A stretch of DNA of 64,000 nucleotides, from NCBI GenBank assembly GCA_021740625.1, contig JAIOZK010000005.1, positions 1 through 64,000 on the forward strand, written 5' to 3'. The stretch is from Bacteroidales bacterium. GTDB taxonomy: Bacteria > Bacteroidota > Bacteroidia > Bacteroidales > JAIOZK01. This document shows positions 46,880 through 56,440 of the stretch, one piece after another. Made by a program: the position numbers and the translations under genes. The notes below the pieces were generated by a model that saw nothing but the letters and a program-made list of their open reading frames with translations, was not told the DNA's origin and did not search any database. Each line of letters opens with the position of its first letter. The stretch's first letter is position 1.

Positions 46880-49123
46880 ATGGCAAACAGAAGAGAATTT
46901 ATTAAAATATCATCGATTGGGGCTGGAGGACTTGCCCTGGCAGCCAATACTTTTAGCTGGTCGAAAGGAATGTCGTTTGCCGATGATCTTTTAAGCCCGG
47001 ACAAGAAAGGAGCCCTGAGAACTCCTACCTATTGTGAGCTTTGTTTCTGGAAATGTGCAGGCTGGGTTTATAAGGATGAAAGAGGAGAGATCAAAAAGAT
47101 TACCGGAAATGATGATGATCCGCATTGCAACGGCAGGTTCTGTCCGCGGGGAACAGGGGGTGTTGGTATGTACCATGACAAAGACCGCTTAAAAAAGCCA
47201 TTGATCCGTGCCGAGGAAAGAGGGAAACAGATTTTCCGTGAAGCCAGTTGGGATGAGGCGCTGGATTATATTGCGGAAAAACTGGGTAAAATTGCCCGGG
47301 AACATGGTCCCGAATGTGTGGCACTTTTCACCCATGGATCGGGGGGCAAGTTTTTTGGTGATCTGATGAAGGCTTATGGTTCAACCAATATCGCAGCTCC
47401 TTCTTTTGCTCAATGCCGTGGCCCCAGGGAGGTTGGCTTTCTGGCTACTTTTGGTGAACTGGTATTATCGCCAGAAAGAACCGATATCAGGGATACCAAA
47501 TGCCTGGTGTTGATCGGATCCCACCTGGGTGAAAACATGCACAACGGGCAGGTACAGGAGATGTCGGATGCGATCGACAAAGGCGCAACCATCATCACGG
47601 TTGACCCCCGTTTTTCGATTGCTGCCAGCAAATCCAAATACTGGATGCCCATCAAACCCGCAACTGACCTGGCATTGCTGCTCACCTGGATCAACCTGAT
47701 CATAGAAAATGAATGGTATGACAAAGATTATGTTGAGAAATACACCTATGGTTTCGATGTGCTGAAAGAAAGAGTGAAACCCTATACTCCCCAATGGGCA
47801 TACGGAATTACAGGGCTCAAACCCGAAATGATCTATGATACTGCCAAAGCCATGCACGATGCTTCTCCGGCAGTTATCGTTCATCCGGGCAGACATGTTA
47901 CCTGGTATGGTGACGATACACAGCGCAGCAGGGCAGTAGCCATACTGAATGCCTTGCTTGGATCATGGGGCAGGCGGGGAGGTTTTTATTATCCTGAAAA
48001 AGCAAGTCTGCCCGATTATCCGCATCCTCCTTATCCAAAGCCAAAACGGACCTGGCGGGATGCTTTTCCCGGGAAATTTAATTTGGCCAATGAAGTGCTT
48101 TCAACCGGGATCTGTGATGCATCCATCCCCAATACCGCAAGGGATTGTACATTTAAAGCCTGGCTCGTATACGGAACCAATCTGATCAAAACCCTGCCCG
48201 AGCGGAAGAAAACACTGGAAGCCATTCAAAACCTGGAGTTGCTTGTGGCCATCGATACCATGCCCATGGAGATCACAGGCTATGCGGATGTGATTTTACC
48301 CGAATGCACTTATCTTGAAAGATACGACATGCTCAGGACAAACCCTCACCGGGAACCGAACATTGCTTTGAGAATGCCCGCGGCAAAACCAAAATACGAT
48401 ACCAAACCAGCCTGGTGGATGGCCAAAAAACTGGCCGATAAGATGGGACTGGGAGACTATTTTGCATGGAATGACATAGAAGAACTTCTCGACTGGCAGC
48501 TCAAAAAGATCGGGAGCTCTCTTGATGAAATGAAAAGGATAGGGGTGAAAAAGTTCCCCCGCCAGTATGATGACCTTTATTTCTGGCCGGACCAGGATTT
48601 TATTTTCAACACCAATTCAGGGAAAATTGAATTGTATTCCACCGATCTTGAAAAAGAAGGTTTTGATCCCATTCCCAAATATACACCGCATCCCGAACCT
48701 CCTGAAGGCTATTACCGCCTCATTTATGGCAGGGCGCCCATGCATACTTTCAGCCGCACCATCAACAATCCCAACCTGGTTGATCTGATGGATGAAAATA
48801 CCGTGTGGGTCAATCCCAAGGTGGCGAAGATCTGGTACCTGGAAAACGGACAGGAAGTTTATTTGCAAAACCAGGATGGTGTGATCTCAAAATTCCCGAT
48901 CAAGGTGAGGGTCACAGAACGCATTCGCTGGGATTCGGTATATATGGTGCATGGTTTCGGGCATTCCAACAAAAAACTCAGCCGCGCCTATGGAAAAGGA
49001 GGCAGCGATTCGGAGCTGATCAGCAAGGTGATGCTTGATCCTGTGATGGGCGGTACAGGCATGCGGGGCAATTTTGTTACTTTCTTAACTGAAAAACCGG
49101 TAGAAGAGGAGGTTGCATCATGA
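46880..49123 (+). CDS. molybdopterin-dependent oxidoreductase catalytic subunit (thiosulfate/polysulfide/tetrathionate reductase-like), Tat-exported
   Basis: MANRREFIKISSIGAGGLALAAN Tat motif; CELCFWKCAGW...GRFCPRGTGG FeS binding; YADVILPECTYLERYD; IRVTERIRWDSVYMVHGFGH. Confidence 0.85.
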   Translation: MANRREFIKISSIGAGGLALAANTFSWSKGMSFADDLLSPDKKGALRTPTYCELCFWKCAGWVYKDERGEIKKITGNDDDPHCNGRFCPRGTGGVGMYHDKDRLKKPLIRAEERGKQIFREASWDEALDYIAEKLGKIAREHGPECVALFTHGSGGKFFGDLMKAYGSTNIAAPSFAQCRGPREVGFLATFGELVLSPERTDIRDTKCLVLIGSHLGENMHNGQVQEMSDAIDKGATIITVDPRFSIAASKSKYWMPIKPATDLALLLTWINLIIENEWYDKDYVEKYTYGFDVLKERVKPYTPQWAYGITGLKPEMIYDTAKAMHDASPAVIVHPGRHVTWYGDDTQRSRAVAILNALLGSWGRRGGFYYPEKASLPDYPHPPYPKPKRTWRDAFPGKFNLANEVLSTGICDASIPNTARDCTFKAWLVYGTNLIKTLPERKKTLEAIQNLELLVAIDTMPMEITGYADVILPECTYLERYDMLRTNPHREPNIALRMPAAKPKYDTKPAWWMAKKLADKMGLGDYFAWNDIEELLDWQLKKIGSSLDEMKRIGVKKFPRQYDDLYFWPDQDFIFNTNSGKIELYSTDLEKEGFDPIPKYTPHPEPPEGYYRLIYGRAPMHTFSRTINNPNLVDLMDENTVWVNPKVAKIWYLENGQEVYLQNQDGVISKFPIKVRVTERIRWDSVYMVHGFGHSNKKLSRAYGKGGSDSELISKVMLDPVMGGTGMRGNFVTFLTEKPVEEEVAS

Positions 49124-49656
49124 GATATGCAATGGCAATAGATACCAAAAAATGTGTGGGCTGCAGCGATTGTGTGGTGGCTTGCCAAACAGAGAACAAT
49201 GTACCCATCGGCTACTGCCGCGACTGGATCGTGGAAGTCACGGATGGCACTTATCCCCAACTGGAGATCGAAATCCGTTCGGAGCGCTGCAATCATTGCG
49301 AAAATGCGCCCTGTGTCAGGTGTTGTCCGACAGGAGCTTCCCATTACGAAGATGGCGGAACTGTGCTGGTCACACATCACAAATGTATCGGATGCGGCGC
49401 CTGCATTGCCTCTTGTCCCTACGATGCACGTTACTCGCATCCTGATGGGTATGTGGATAAATGCACCTTTTGTCTGGATAACCGGGTCAAGAAAGGAGAG
49501 GATCCGGCCTGTGTTTCGGTATGTCCTACAAAATGCATGTATTTTGGCGATCTCGACGATCCCAACAGCGATGTTTCCCGGGTACTCAAAATGCGCAAAT
49601 GGAAAACCCTGATCCCCGAAGCAGGAACAAAACCTCATGTTTATTATTTAATATAA
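49120..49656 (+). CDS. 4Fe-4S ferredoxin subunit (PhsB/PsrB-like)
   Basis: DTKKCVGCSDCVVACQTENNVP, CNHCENAPCVRCCPTGAS, CIGCGACIASCPYDAR, CTFCLDNRVKKGEDPACVSVCPTKC. Confidence 0.9.
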   Translation: MRYAMAIDTKKCVGCSDCVVACQTENNVPIGYCRDWIVEVTDGTYPQLEIEIRSERCNHCENAPCVRCCPTGASHYEDGGTVLVTHHKCIGCGACIASCPYDARYSHPDGYVDKCTFCLDNRVKKGEDPACVSVCPTKCMYFGDLDDPNSDVSRVLKMRKWKTLIPEAGTKPHVYYLI

Positions 49657-49666
49657 ACGACACAGC

Positions 49667-50608
49667 ATGAAAGAAGAAATCATCACCAGCGGCAGAATGA
49701 ATCCTTATATTGATCCCCACCTCAATATATGGCACTGGCAGATCCCTCTTTACCTGTTTCTTGGAGGACTTGCTGCAGGCATACTGTTCTTTGCGGCCCT
49801 GTATACCATACAGGGAAAGCAGGATAAATATCGTACAGCGGTGAAAATTGCCCCTTTTATCACACCTTTTATTCTGATCATTGGACTGATCGCCCTGTTC
49901 TGGGATTTGAAACACAAACTGTATTTCTGGCAGTTATATACCACCATTCGTTTTGAGTCGCCTATGTCGTGGGGTGCCTGGACTTTGATGGTCGTTACTC
50001 CGCTTTCTTTTATCTGGTGTGCTCTGAACATCAAGGTGATCTTTCCAGACTGGGACTGGAAATTTCAATGGGTGAAAGAAGTGGAAGCCTTCTTCCGCAG
50101 GAATATTCTGGTCATTTCCTGGATTTTGCTGATCTTTTCACTGATACTTGGCGTGTATACCGGAATACTGTTCTCGGCTTTCAATGCAAGGCCCCTGTGG
50201 AATACATCCATACTGGGACCGCTCTTCCTGGCTTCCGGATTGTCGGCAGGAGCGGCTGCCATCGTTTTACTGAGCAAGGATCATTTTGAGCGGGTGCAAA
50301 TGGCAAAGATCGATCTGATCATTATCGCAGTGGAGCTCTTCCTGATCATTCATATGTTCATGGGTTTCCTGGCTTCCACACAGGTACAGATCGATGCAGC
50401 GAACCTTTTCCTCGGCGGACCTTATACCACTCCATTTTGGTTGTTCGTAGTGATGCTCGGCATGGTTTTTCCTGCCATACTTGAGATCCTGGAACTCCGG
50501 GGGTATAAGATGCCACATTATATTGCACCCATACTGGTGATGTTCGGAAGTTTAATGTTAAGATTTATCATCGCTTATGCCGGGCAGGAAAGCAGATGGT
50601 TATACTAA
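49667..50608 (+). CDS. NrfD/PsrC-type membrane anchor subunit
   Basis: WHWQIPLYLFLGGLAAGILFFAALYTIQGK...WDLKHKLYFWQLYTTIRFESPMSWGAW; multi-TM. Confidence 0.88.
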   Translation: MKEEIITSGRMNPYIDPHLNIWHWQIPLYLFLGGLAAGILFFAALYTIQGKQDKYRTAVKIAPFITPFILIIGLIALFWDLKHKLYFWQLYTTIRFESPMSWGAWTLMVVTPLSFIWCALNIKVIFPDWDWKFQWVKEVEAFFRRNILVISWILLIFSLILGVYTGILFSAFNARPLWNTSILGPLFLASGLSAGAAAIVLLSKDHFERVQMAKIDLIIIAVELFLIIHMFMGFLASTQVQIDAANLFLGGPYTTPFWLFVVMLGMVFPAILEILELRGYKMPHYIAPILVMFGSLMLRFIIAYAGQESRWLY

Positions 50609-50623
50609 AAAAAGCAAATATTC

Positions 50624-51160
50624 ATGGAAAAAGAAATGAGAAAAAAGAAAAGCAGAAGTTATATAAATCCCTACATCGGAGGGATTTTGCTGGGATTAAC
50701 AGTGCTGCTGGCCAATTACATTTCCGGCCGGGGAGTGGGTGCCAGCGGTGCCATGAAGAGTACCATTGTGGCTGCTGTTGAAAGCATTGCACCCAAACAT
50801 GCTGATGATGCTATGTTTTACAAAGAATACAGTGAATCACATGCCGGAAACCCTTTGAACTCCTGGCTGGTATACCAGATGCTGGGTGTTCTGGTGGGAG
50901 GATTCCTTTCGGGAATCCTGGCCAGGAGAATGACCTGGAAAGTAGAACATTCGCCGAAAATCACTTCAAGAACCAGATTGATCTTTGCCTTGCTGGGCGG
51001 GGTGTTGTTTGGATTCGGTTCACAACTGGGCAGGGGCTGTACCAGCGGCTCTGCCCTGAGTGGTATGGCCGTGCTGTCGCTGGGTGGCTTCATCTCCATG
51101 ATGGCCATTTTCGGGACTGCATTTGCCCTGGCGTATTTTGTAAGAAAATTATGGATTTAA
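50624..51160 (+). CDS. YeeE/YedE (sulfur transport) family protein, half 1
   Basis: GGVLFGFGSQLGRGCTSGSALSGMAVLSLGGFISM. Confidence 0.85.
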   Translation: MEKEMRKKKSRSYINPYIGGILLGLTVLLANYISGRGVGASGAMKSTIVAAVESIAPKHADDAMFYKEYSESHAGNPLNSWLVYQMLGVLVGGFLSGILARRMTWKVEHSPKITSRTRLIFALLGGVLFGFGSQLGRGCTSGSALSGMAVLSLGGFISMMAIFGTAFALAYFVRKLWI

Positions 51161-51175
51161 TAAAAAGAGATTATC

Positions 51176-51766
51176 ATGGGACCATTGATTGTTAACGATA
51201 TCATTTCTTCCAATACCAATTTATTCCTGGCATTTTTCATTGGAATTGCTTTTGGTTTTGTGCTGGAAAGCAGCGGCTTTTCTTCCAGCCGCAAACTGGT
51301 TGGTGTTTTTTACGGCTACGACACCGTAGTTTTGAAAGTGTTTTTTACAGGCGCCATCACTGCCATGATCGGTTTGCTGTTCTTCAGCCTTTTTGGCTGG
51401 ATCGATCTGACCTACATTTATATCAATCCCACTTACCTCTGGTCGACAATAATAGGAGGTGTGATCATGGGTGCTGGTTTTATACTGGGGGGCTTTTGCC
51501 CGGGAACCAGTGTTTGTGCCGCTGCCATCGGAAAAATTGATGCCATCATTTTTGTGGTGGGTATTTTTATTGGTATCTTTATTTTTACGGAAGGATACCC
51601 CATATGGAAACCCCTTTATATGGCGGAATTTATGGGAAACCTGAAGATCAATACATTTTTTAATATTTCCTCAGGAACACTGGTCATGCTGGTTATTTTT
51701 GCTGCGGCTGTGATGTTCTGGATCGGCGAATGGGCAGAGAAAAAGTTTAAAGCACCGAAATATTAA
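51176..51766 (+). CDS. YeeE/YedE (sulfur transport) family protein, half 2
   Basis: IGIAFGFVLESSGFSSSRKLVGVFYGYDTVVLKVFFT...GAGFILGGFCPGTSVCAAAIGKIDA. Confidence 0.85.
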   Translation: MGPLIVNDIISSNTNLFLAFFIGIAFGFVLESSGFSSSRKLVGVFYGYDTVVLKVFFTGAITAMIGLLFFSLFGWIDLTYIYINPTYLWSTIIGGVIMGAGFILGGFCPGTSVCAAAIGKIDAIIFVVGIFIGIFIFTEGYPIWKPLYMAEFMGNLKINTFFNISSGTLVMLVIFAAAVMFWIGEWAEKKFKAPKY

Positions 51767-51776
51767 CAATTAATAA

Positions 51777-52409
51777 TTGATAATTATGAAGACACGTATT
51801 ATTATTACCATCATATTTGTTTCGCTGGGATTGATCATTGCAGCGGTTCCGGAGAATACTACCAAACCGTATAAGCTTACTGCAAACGAATTGCTGGATG
51901 AAGTAAAAAGCGGAACCCAGTTCGTGCATCCCGATCAGGTAGCGGATATGGTTGTGCAGCAAGACCCTACTCTGCAACTCATTGATATAAGATCAAAAGA
52001 AGAATTTGAGAAATATTCCCTGCCGGGAGCCATCAATGTTCCATTGAATGATCTCTTATCGGATGAATGGAAACCTTACCTGAATCAGGATATTTACCTG
52101 AATGTATTGTACTCCAACGGCACAACCCGGGCCAATGAAGCCTGGATGATCACCCGGCAACTGGGTTACAAGAATAATTATGTGTTGCAGGGTGGACTGA
52201 ATTACTGGGTGGAAACCGTGTTGAATCCCGAAAAACCCGGTATGACAAGCCCGGATGATGAATTTGCAAAATATAATTACCGCAAGGCTGCCAGCAATGC
52301 CCTGGGAGGCGGGGGTGCCATTGAGCAAAAGCAAGATGTAAAACCTGCCAAGCTTCCACCTATCAAAAAGGGAAATAAGAAGAAAATGGTTCAGGGAGGC
52401 TGTTCCTGA
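51777..52409 (+). CDS. rhodanese-like domain protein, active-site Cys apparently replaced
   Basis: LQLIDIRSKEEFEKYSLPGAINVPLNDLL...YLNVLYSNGTTRANEAWMITRQLGYKNNYVLQGGLNYW; C-terminus ...KKMVQGGCS. Confidence 0.8.
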   Translation: MIIMKTRIIITIIFVSLGLIIAAVPENTTKPYKLTANELLDEVKSGTQFVHPDQVADMVVQQDPTLQLIDIRSKEEFEKYSLPGAINVPLNDLLSDEWKPYLNQDIYLNVLYSNGTTRANEAWMITRQLGYKNNYVLQGGLNYWVETVLNPEKPGMTSPDDEFAKYNYRKAASNALGGGGAIEQKQDVKPAKLPPIKKGNKKKMVQGGCS

Positions 52410-52435
52410 TCCCTTGCTTGAAATATACCATCAGG

Positions 52436-52463
52436 AAACCTCTTCGTTTGAAGAGGTTTTTTT
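52436..52463 (+). terminator. rho-independent terminator after the rhodanese-like gene
   Basis: AAACCTCTTC gttt GAAGAGGTTTTTTT. Confidence 0.85.
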
Positions 52464-52487
52464 AATTTTGGAGATTTGATCTGAAAA

Positions 52488-53333
52488 ATGGCGGAAGAAA
52501 CAACAACCAAAAAGAAGAAGAAACCGGAAGAGGAAAAAGAAATGTCCTTCTGGGAACATCTCGAGGAATTGCGCTGGCATCTGGTCCGTTCCATCATTGC
52601 CATTGTGATCCTGGCGGTTGTTGCCTTCCTGAACCGCAATATCATTTTTGACCAGATTATCCTGGCGCCAAAGGACTCCAGTTTTATTACCAACAGGTTC
52701 TTGTGCTATCTTTCGGAATATCTAAACCTGCAGGGACTTTGTATTGATGACCTGAAGCTGAACATCATCAACATCAAAATGTCGGGTCAGTTCATGACCC
52801 ATATGATGGTGAGTATTGTAGCAGGGATCATCGTGGCTTTTCCTTATATCATATGGGAAGTCTGGAGTTTCGTACGTCCGGCATTGTATCCTACGGAACG
52901 AAAATATTCAACCGGGGCGGTGCTGGTCAGCTCTGTCCTTTTTGTACTGGGAGTCTTGTTTGCCTATTTCCTGATCGTCCCCCTGACCGTAAATTTTCTG
53001 GGTACTTACCAGGTAAGTGCTGCAGTGCCCAACCAGGTAGCTCTCACATCATACATCAGCACGGTGGTTTCAGTAACCCTGGGGGTGGGGGTGGTTTTTG
53101 AGCTTCCCATATTTGTGTATTTCTTAACAAAGGTCGGTTTGCTTACCCCCGACTTTATGCGCAAAAACAGAAAGTACATGATCGTAGTCCTGCTGATTCT
53201 CTCAGCTATCATCACACCCCCCGATGTTTTCAGCCAGATCCTGGTGGTGATCCCGCTCTGGGGCCTTTACGAGCTGAGCATCTCTATCTCCAGAAGGGTG
53301 TATAAAAAGAGAAGGATTGAAATGGCGGGCTAG
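52488..53333 (+). CDS. tatC: Sec-independent protein translocase TatC
   Basis: MSFWEHLEELRWHLVRSIIAIVIL, FPYIIWEVWSFVRPALYPTERKYS, FAYFLIVPLTVNFLGTY, LLILSAIITPPDVFSQILVVIPLWGLYELSI. Confidence 0.93.
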   Translation: MAEETTTKKKKKPEEEKEMSFWEHLEELRWHLVRSIIAIVILAVVAFLNRNIIFDQIILAPKDSSFITNRFLCYLSEYLNLQGLCIDDLKLNIINIKMSGQFMTHMMVSIVAGIIVAFPYIIWEVWSFVRPALYPTERKYSTGAVLVSSVLFVLGVLFAYFLIVPLTVNFLGTYQVSAAVPNQVALTSYISTVVSVTLGVGVVFELPIFVYFLTKVGLLTPDFMRKNRKYMIVVLLILSAIITPPDVFSQILVVIPLWGLYELSISISRRVYKKRRIEMAG

Positions 53334-53404
53334 CTTTGATCCCGTAAGCTTTCGGGAGAGTTTTGAGTTTTGAATTGACATTCGCTTCAGCGAACGGGTA
53401 ACTA

Positions 53405-54181
53405 TCAATCCTCCAAAAACTGAAAAACCAATTCATTAAATTCTTTCGGCTTTTCCGCCTGCACCCAGTGTGATGCACCTTCAATGGTTTGGATTTCTGA
53501 TTTTGTGAAGTGTTGTTTGATTGTGGCAATGTCATCATCTGAAACATAATCCGAATTTCCTCCACGGATAAAGAGGGAAGGTTTGTCGAATTTTGAATCA
53601 ATTTCAATTTTGTCGAACATTTCATCCATGTTGTCACAAATGCCTTCGAAATTGATGCGCCAGTCGAGGGTCTGTCGATTGTCGCGGTAATACAGGTTTT
53701 TCATGATGAACATGCGGATGCGTTTCTGCGGGATGTATTCTTCTAGCTGTTCTTCCACATCTGAGAGTTTGCTGGCCTTTCCAAAATCGACTGCCCGCAT
53801 GGCCTGGATGATCTTTTTGTGGAAATGACGGTTGGTGTATTGCCGCATGCTGATATCCACAACTATGAGTTTTGAAATGATTTCGGGGTTTTCCAGCGAA
53901 AAACGCATGGCCACCTTGCCACCCATGGAATGACCCAGTATGACCGGATCTTCGATGTTGTGTTCTTCGATGAATTCCATGAGGTCATCTGTCAGGGCCA
54001 GGTAATTGAAAACATCGCTGTGGGGCGAATGCCCGTGATTGCGCTGATCCGGTATGCTTACCTCGCATCCTTTTTCGGCAAGTTTTTTTGCAAAAGTGAC
54101 CCAGTTATCCGAAAGCCCGAACAAACCGTGCAAAATTATAACGGGCTTTCCCGATCCGTAATGTTTGTGATAAAGACGCAT
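53405..54181 (-). CDS. alpha/beta hydrolase
   Basis: GKPVIILHGLFGLSDNWVTFAKKLAEKGCEVSIPDQRNHGHSPHSDVFNY; nucleophile elbow GHSMGGK. Confidence 0.88.
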   Translation of the reverse strand: MRLYHKHYGSGKPVIILHGLFGLSDNWVTFAKKLAEKGCEVSIPDQRNHGHSPHSDVFNYLALTDDLMEFIEEHNIEDPVILGHSMGGKVAMRFSLENPEIISKLIVVDISMRQYTNRHFHKKIIQAMRAVDFGKASKLSDVEEQLEEYIPQKRIRMFIMKNLYYRDNRQTLDWRINFEGICDNMDEMFDKIEIDSKFDKPSLFIRGGNSDYVSDDDIATIKQHFTKSEIQTIEGASHWVQAEKPKEFNELVFQFLED

Positions 54182-54340
54182 GTTGCAAAGATATACTTGA
54201 ATTTTGAATTTTGAATTTTGGCCTGCATACTAATTCACCTGGCCTGACAGCATTTGAAAAGTCTGTCAGGTTTGACGGGAGATCGCAGGGATAATCTATC
54301 TCTTTGAAGAAGCTGTTTGAAAAATCAAATATAAGCAAAC

Positions 54341-56224
54341 CTACCGGAGGATCATCTTCTTTGTAACATGCTCATCACCTGCAAAAATTGTATAGAAATA
54401 TATTCCTTTTCTCAAATTCTCTGCATTAATTTTAAAACGGTGTTTTCCTGGAGACATCTTGCCTTTGTCTATTTCCATGATCTTTTGCCCGGTGATATTG
54501 AAAACTTCCAGCTTCAGCCTGGCAGGGTTATGCAAACTTACAGCAATGTTTGTATGCTTGCTGAAAGGATTCGGGTAGTTTTGTTCAACAACTGTATGCT
54601 TATTTCCATGCTCGTTCATATCCGTTGCAAAATCTCTTTTCACTCCACCAATATACCATAGTGTGACCGGTGCTGCAGGATCATTGGGATCCAGCTCATT
54701 ATACATAAAAGGTATGGTATACTCAATATTGTTATTCCCGCTTGCTTCTTCGAATACATAATGCGATTGTATGGCCAGGTATGCCCCATTTTCCGCCTGT
54801 GTACCTTCTGTAATATTTTCTACATCGGAATGTGTTCCGCTTCCCACATCATAGTGTACCATAAAAATATCGGGTATGATATTCTCTGTTACACCGGTCA
54901 TGTCTGAATCAATCCAGGAAATAAACAGGTTCCATCCATCCATATCACTTGAGATCTGTGGCCTGTTATCTTGCGTCGTACCACCGCCCAGATCGCCAGT
55001 CAATGTTCTGTTAAAATACAGGAATTCTGCATCCCAGCTTTCATTTTGCCTGTCGTACCATACATGGAATGTACCCATGGATCCGTGCACAGGATACCAC
55101 AATCCCATCTCACCGCAAGCAATCAGCCCGGTGATGTGCGGGTTTCCGAAATGATCGACAACCATATCTGCACGGTACCCCATATTGTAAACAATTTCAT
55201 CTCTGTTGAAAGCGGGGCCGTAAATCGTTAAGAGTACCTCATCCGAAATGAAGTTTTTAACTTCCGGTAAACCATCAATGCCTCCAAGCTGGCAGTGTAT
55301 GGGTTGTTCAGACCAGGTATCTCCTCCATCGCTTGTTGCATAAAGAATGGGGTGGTAATAAGTATAGGGTTGAAGGTTGCTGAACGAATTGCTCATCACA
55401 AGAAGGTAACCGTATTGGCCCGAAGGATCAAAGGCAATCTTGGAATCATTGATACCATCATTTTCCTCCAGCACAGGCATCAGCCACTCCGTATACTCAA
55501 TATCCTGTATACTCTCATTATACATTCCTTTATTTATGATAAAGTTACCATTGTAAGGTTCCTGACCTTCCGGGAAGCAAGGATCCGCCACCCAGGTATT
55601 TCCCGTTTGCGTGACCGTGAAAGCTTTCGGACTACCTCTGTAAAAATCACCACTGGATGTAACCTCATTTTGTGTAGGGGAGGGAGGATCGATCTGTGTT
55701 AAAAGATTGATACCATAGGCATATCCGCCGTATGTTCCATTGCTTCCGTCGGCTAAGGGCATGAAGTAAGTGTAAATGGCATTATCCGGATTGGTGTTTC
55801 CGGCAGGATTGATAATACCTCCCTGACCGTTTCGGCAAAGGATTGTGTCACAAATAACCACATCTTTATGCCAGCTACCGGCAGCACCTTTATTCCAGGA
55901 AACTGTATATTTTCCCCTGGATTTGGTATATATGATGCTGTTGATATTGTTATCGGCCCATAACATGGTTCTGGGAAAAGGGCTTTGAAACCCATAGTTG
56001 TTTCCCTGTTGTCCAAGATTGACAAAGCTTAGTTCCATGCCGGTTTTTTTGGAACTCTTTGGGGGTTTTTTTTGCCATGCTCCGAAAGGATCGTTTTGCT
56101 TTTTTTTGACCACTGTCCGATCAGCTTTTGATAGCTCAATGCCGACTGCTTCGAATTTATTTTCCTGCGAAAATATTGACGATGCAAGAAATAAAGAAAT
56201 CAAGAGAAAAGTAAAATTTTTCAT
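54341..56224 (-). CDS. Tandem paralog 1: Asp-box secreted protein with T9SS tail
   Basis: Signal peptide; YHPILYATSDGGDTWSEQPIHCQLGG; tail VEQNYPNPFSKHTNIAVSL...LRKGIYFYTI. Confidence 0.82.
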   Translation of the reverse strand: MKNFTFLLISLFLASSIFSQENKFEAVGIELSKADRTVVKKKQNDPFGAWQKKPPKSSKKTGMELSFVNLGQQGNNYGFQSPFPRTMLWADNNINSIIYTKSRGKYTVSWNKGAAGSWHKDVVICDTILCRNGQGGIINPAGNTNPDNAIYTYFMPLADGSNGTYGGYAYGINLLTQIDPPSPTQNEVTSSGDFYRGSPKAFTVTQTGNTWVADPCFPEGQEPYNGNFIINKGMYNESIQDIEYTEWLMPVLEENDGINDSKIAFDPSGQYGYLLVMSNSFSNLQPYTYYHPILYATSDGGDTWSEQPIHCQLGGIDGLPEVKNFISDEVLLTIYGPAFNRDEIVYNMGYRADMVVDHFGNPHITGLIACGEMGLWYPVHGSMGTFHVWYDRQNESWDAEFLYFNRTLTGDLGGGTTQDNRPQISSDMDGWNLFISWIDSDMTGVTENIIPDIFMVHYDVGSGTHSDVENITEGTQAENGAYLAIQSHYVFEEASGNNNIEYTIPFMYNELDPNDPAAPVTLWYIGGVKRDFATDMNEHGNKHTVVEQNYPNPFSKHTNIAVSLHNPARLKLEVFNITGQKIMEIDKGKMSPGKHRFKINAENLRKGIYFYTIFAGDEHVTKKMILR

Positions 56225-56349
56225 AACAGAATATTGTGATTTACATCTTATATTATAGGTTGTTCCACATGATGAAAGGTTGTAAAAAAATCAAAAGTTT
56301 GTTTAAAACATACTTTGCAATTATTCGTGGCACATCAAGCGCCGTAATA

Positions 56350-56411
56350 GGCTTGTAGTAGAGATGTGTTGATATTCAATGATCCTTAAACTTCGACTCA
56401 GCCTGACGAAA
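56350..56411 (-). repeat. dispersed intergenic repeat, copy A
   Basis: Reverse complement tttcgtcaggctgagtcgaagtttaaggatcattgaatatcaacacatctctactacaagcc aligns with 60606-60670. Confidence 0.7.
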
Positions 56412-56440
56412 AACTACATATTAAAGGTATCATTATTATT

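Noticed and set aside
48988-49638. 216-aa ORF antisense to the FeS subunit
   Set aside because: Shadow of a cysteine-rich ferredoxin gene; low-quality translation.
54200-54280. ttgaattttgaattttgaatttt tandem repeat and cctgacag...ctgtcagg hairpin
   Set aside because: Short low-complexity repeat and an isolated hairpin without a T-tract; not enough to call an element.
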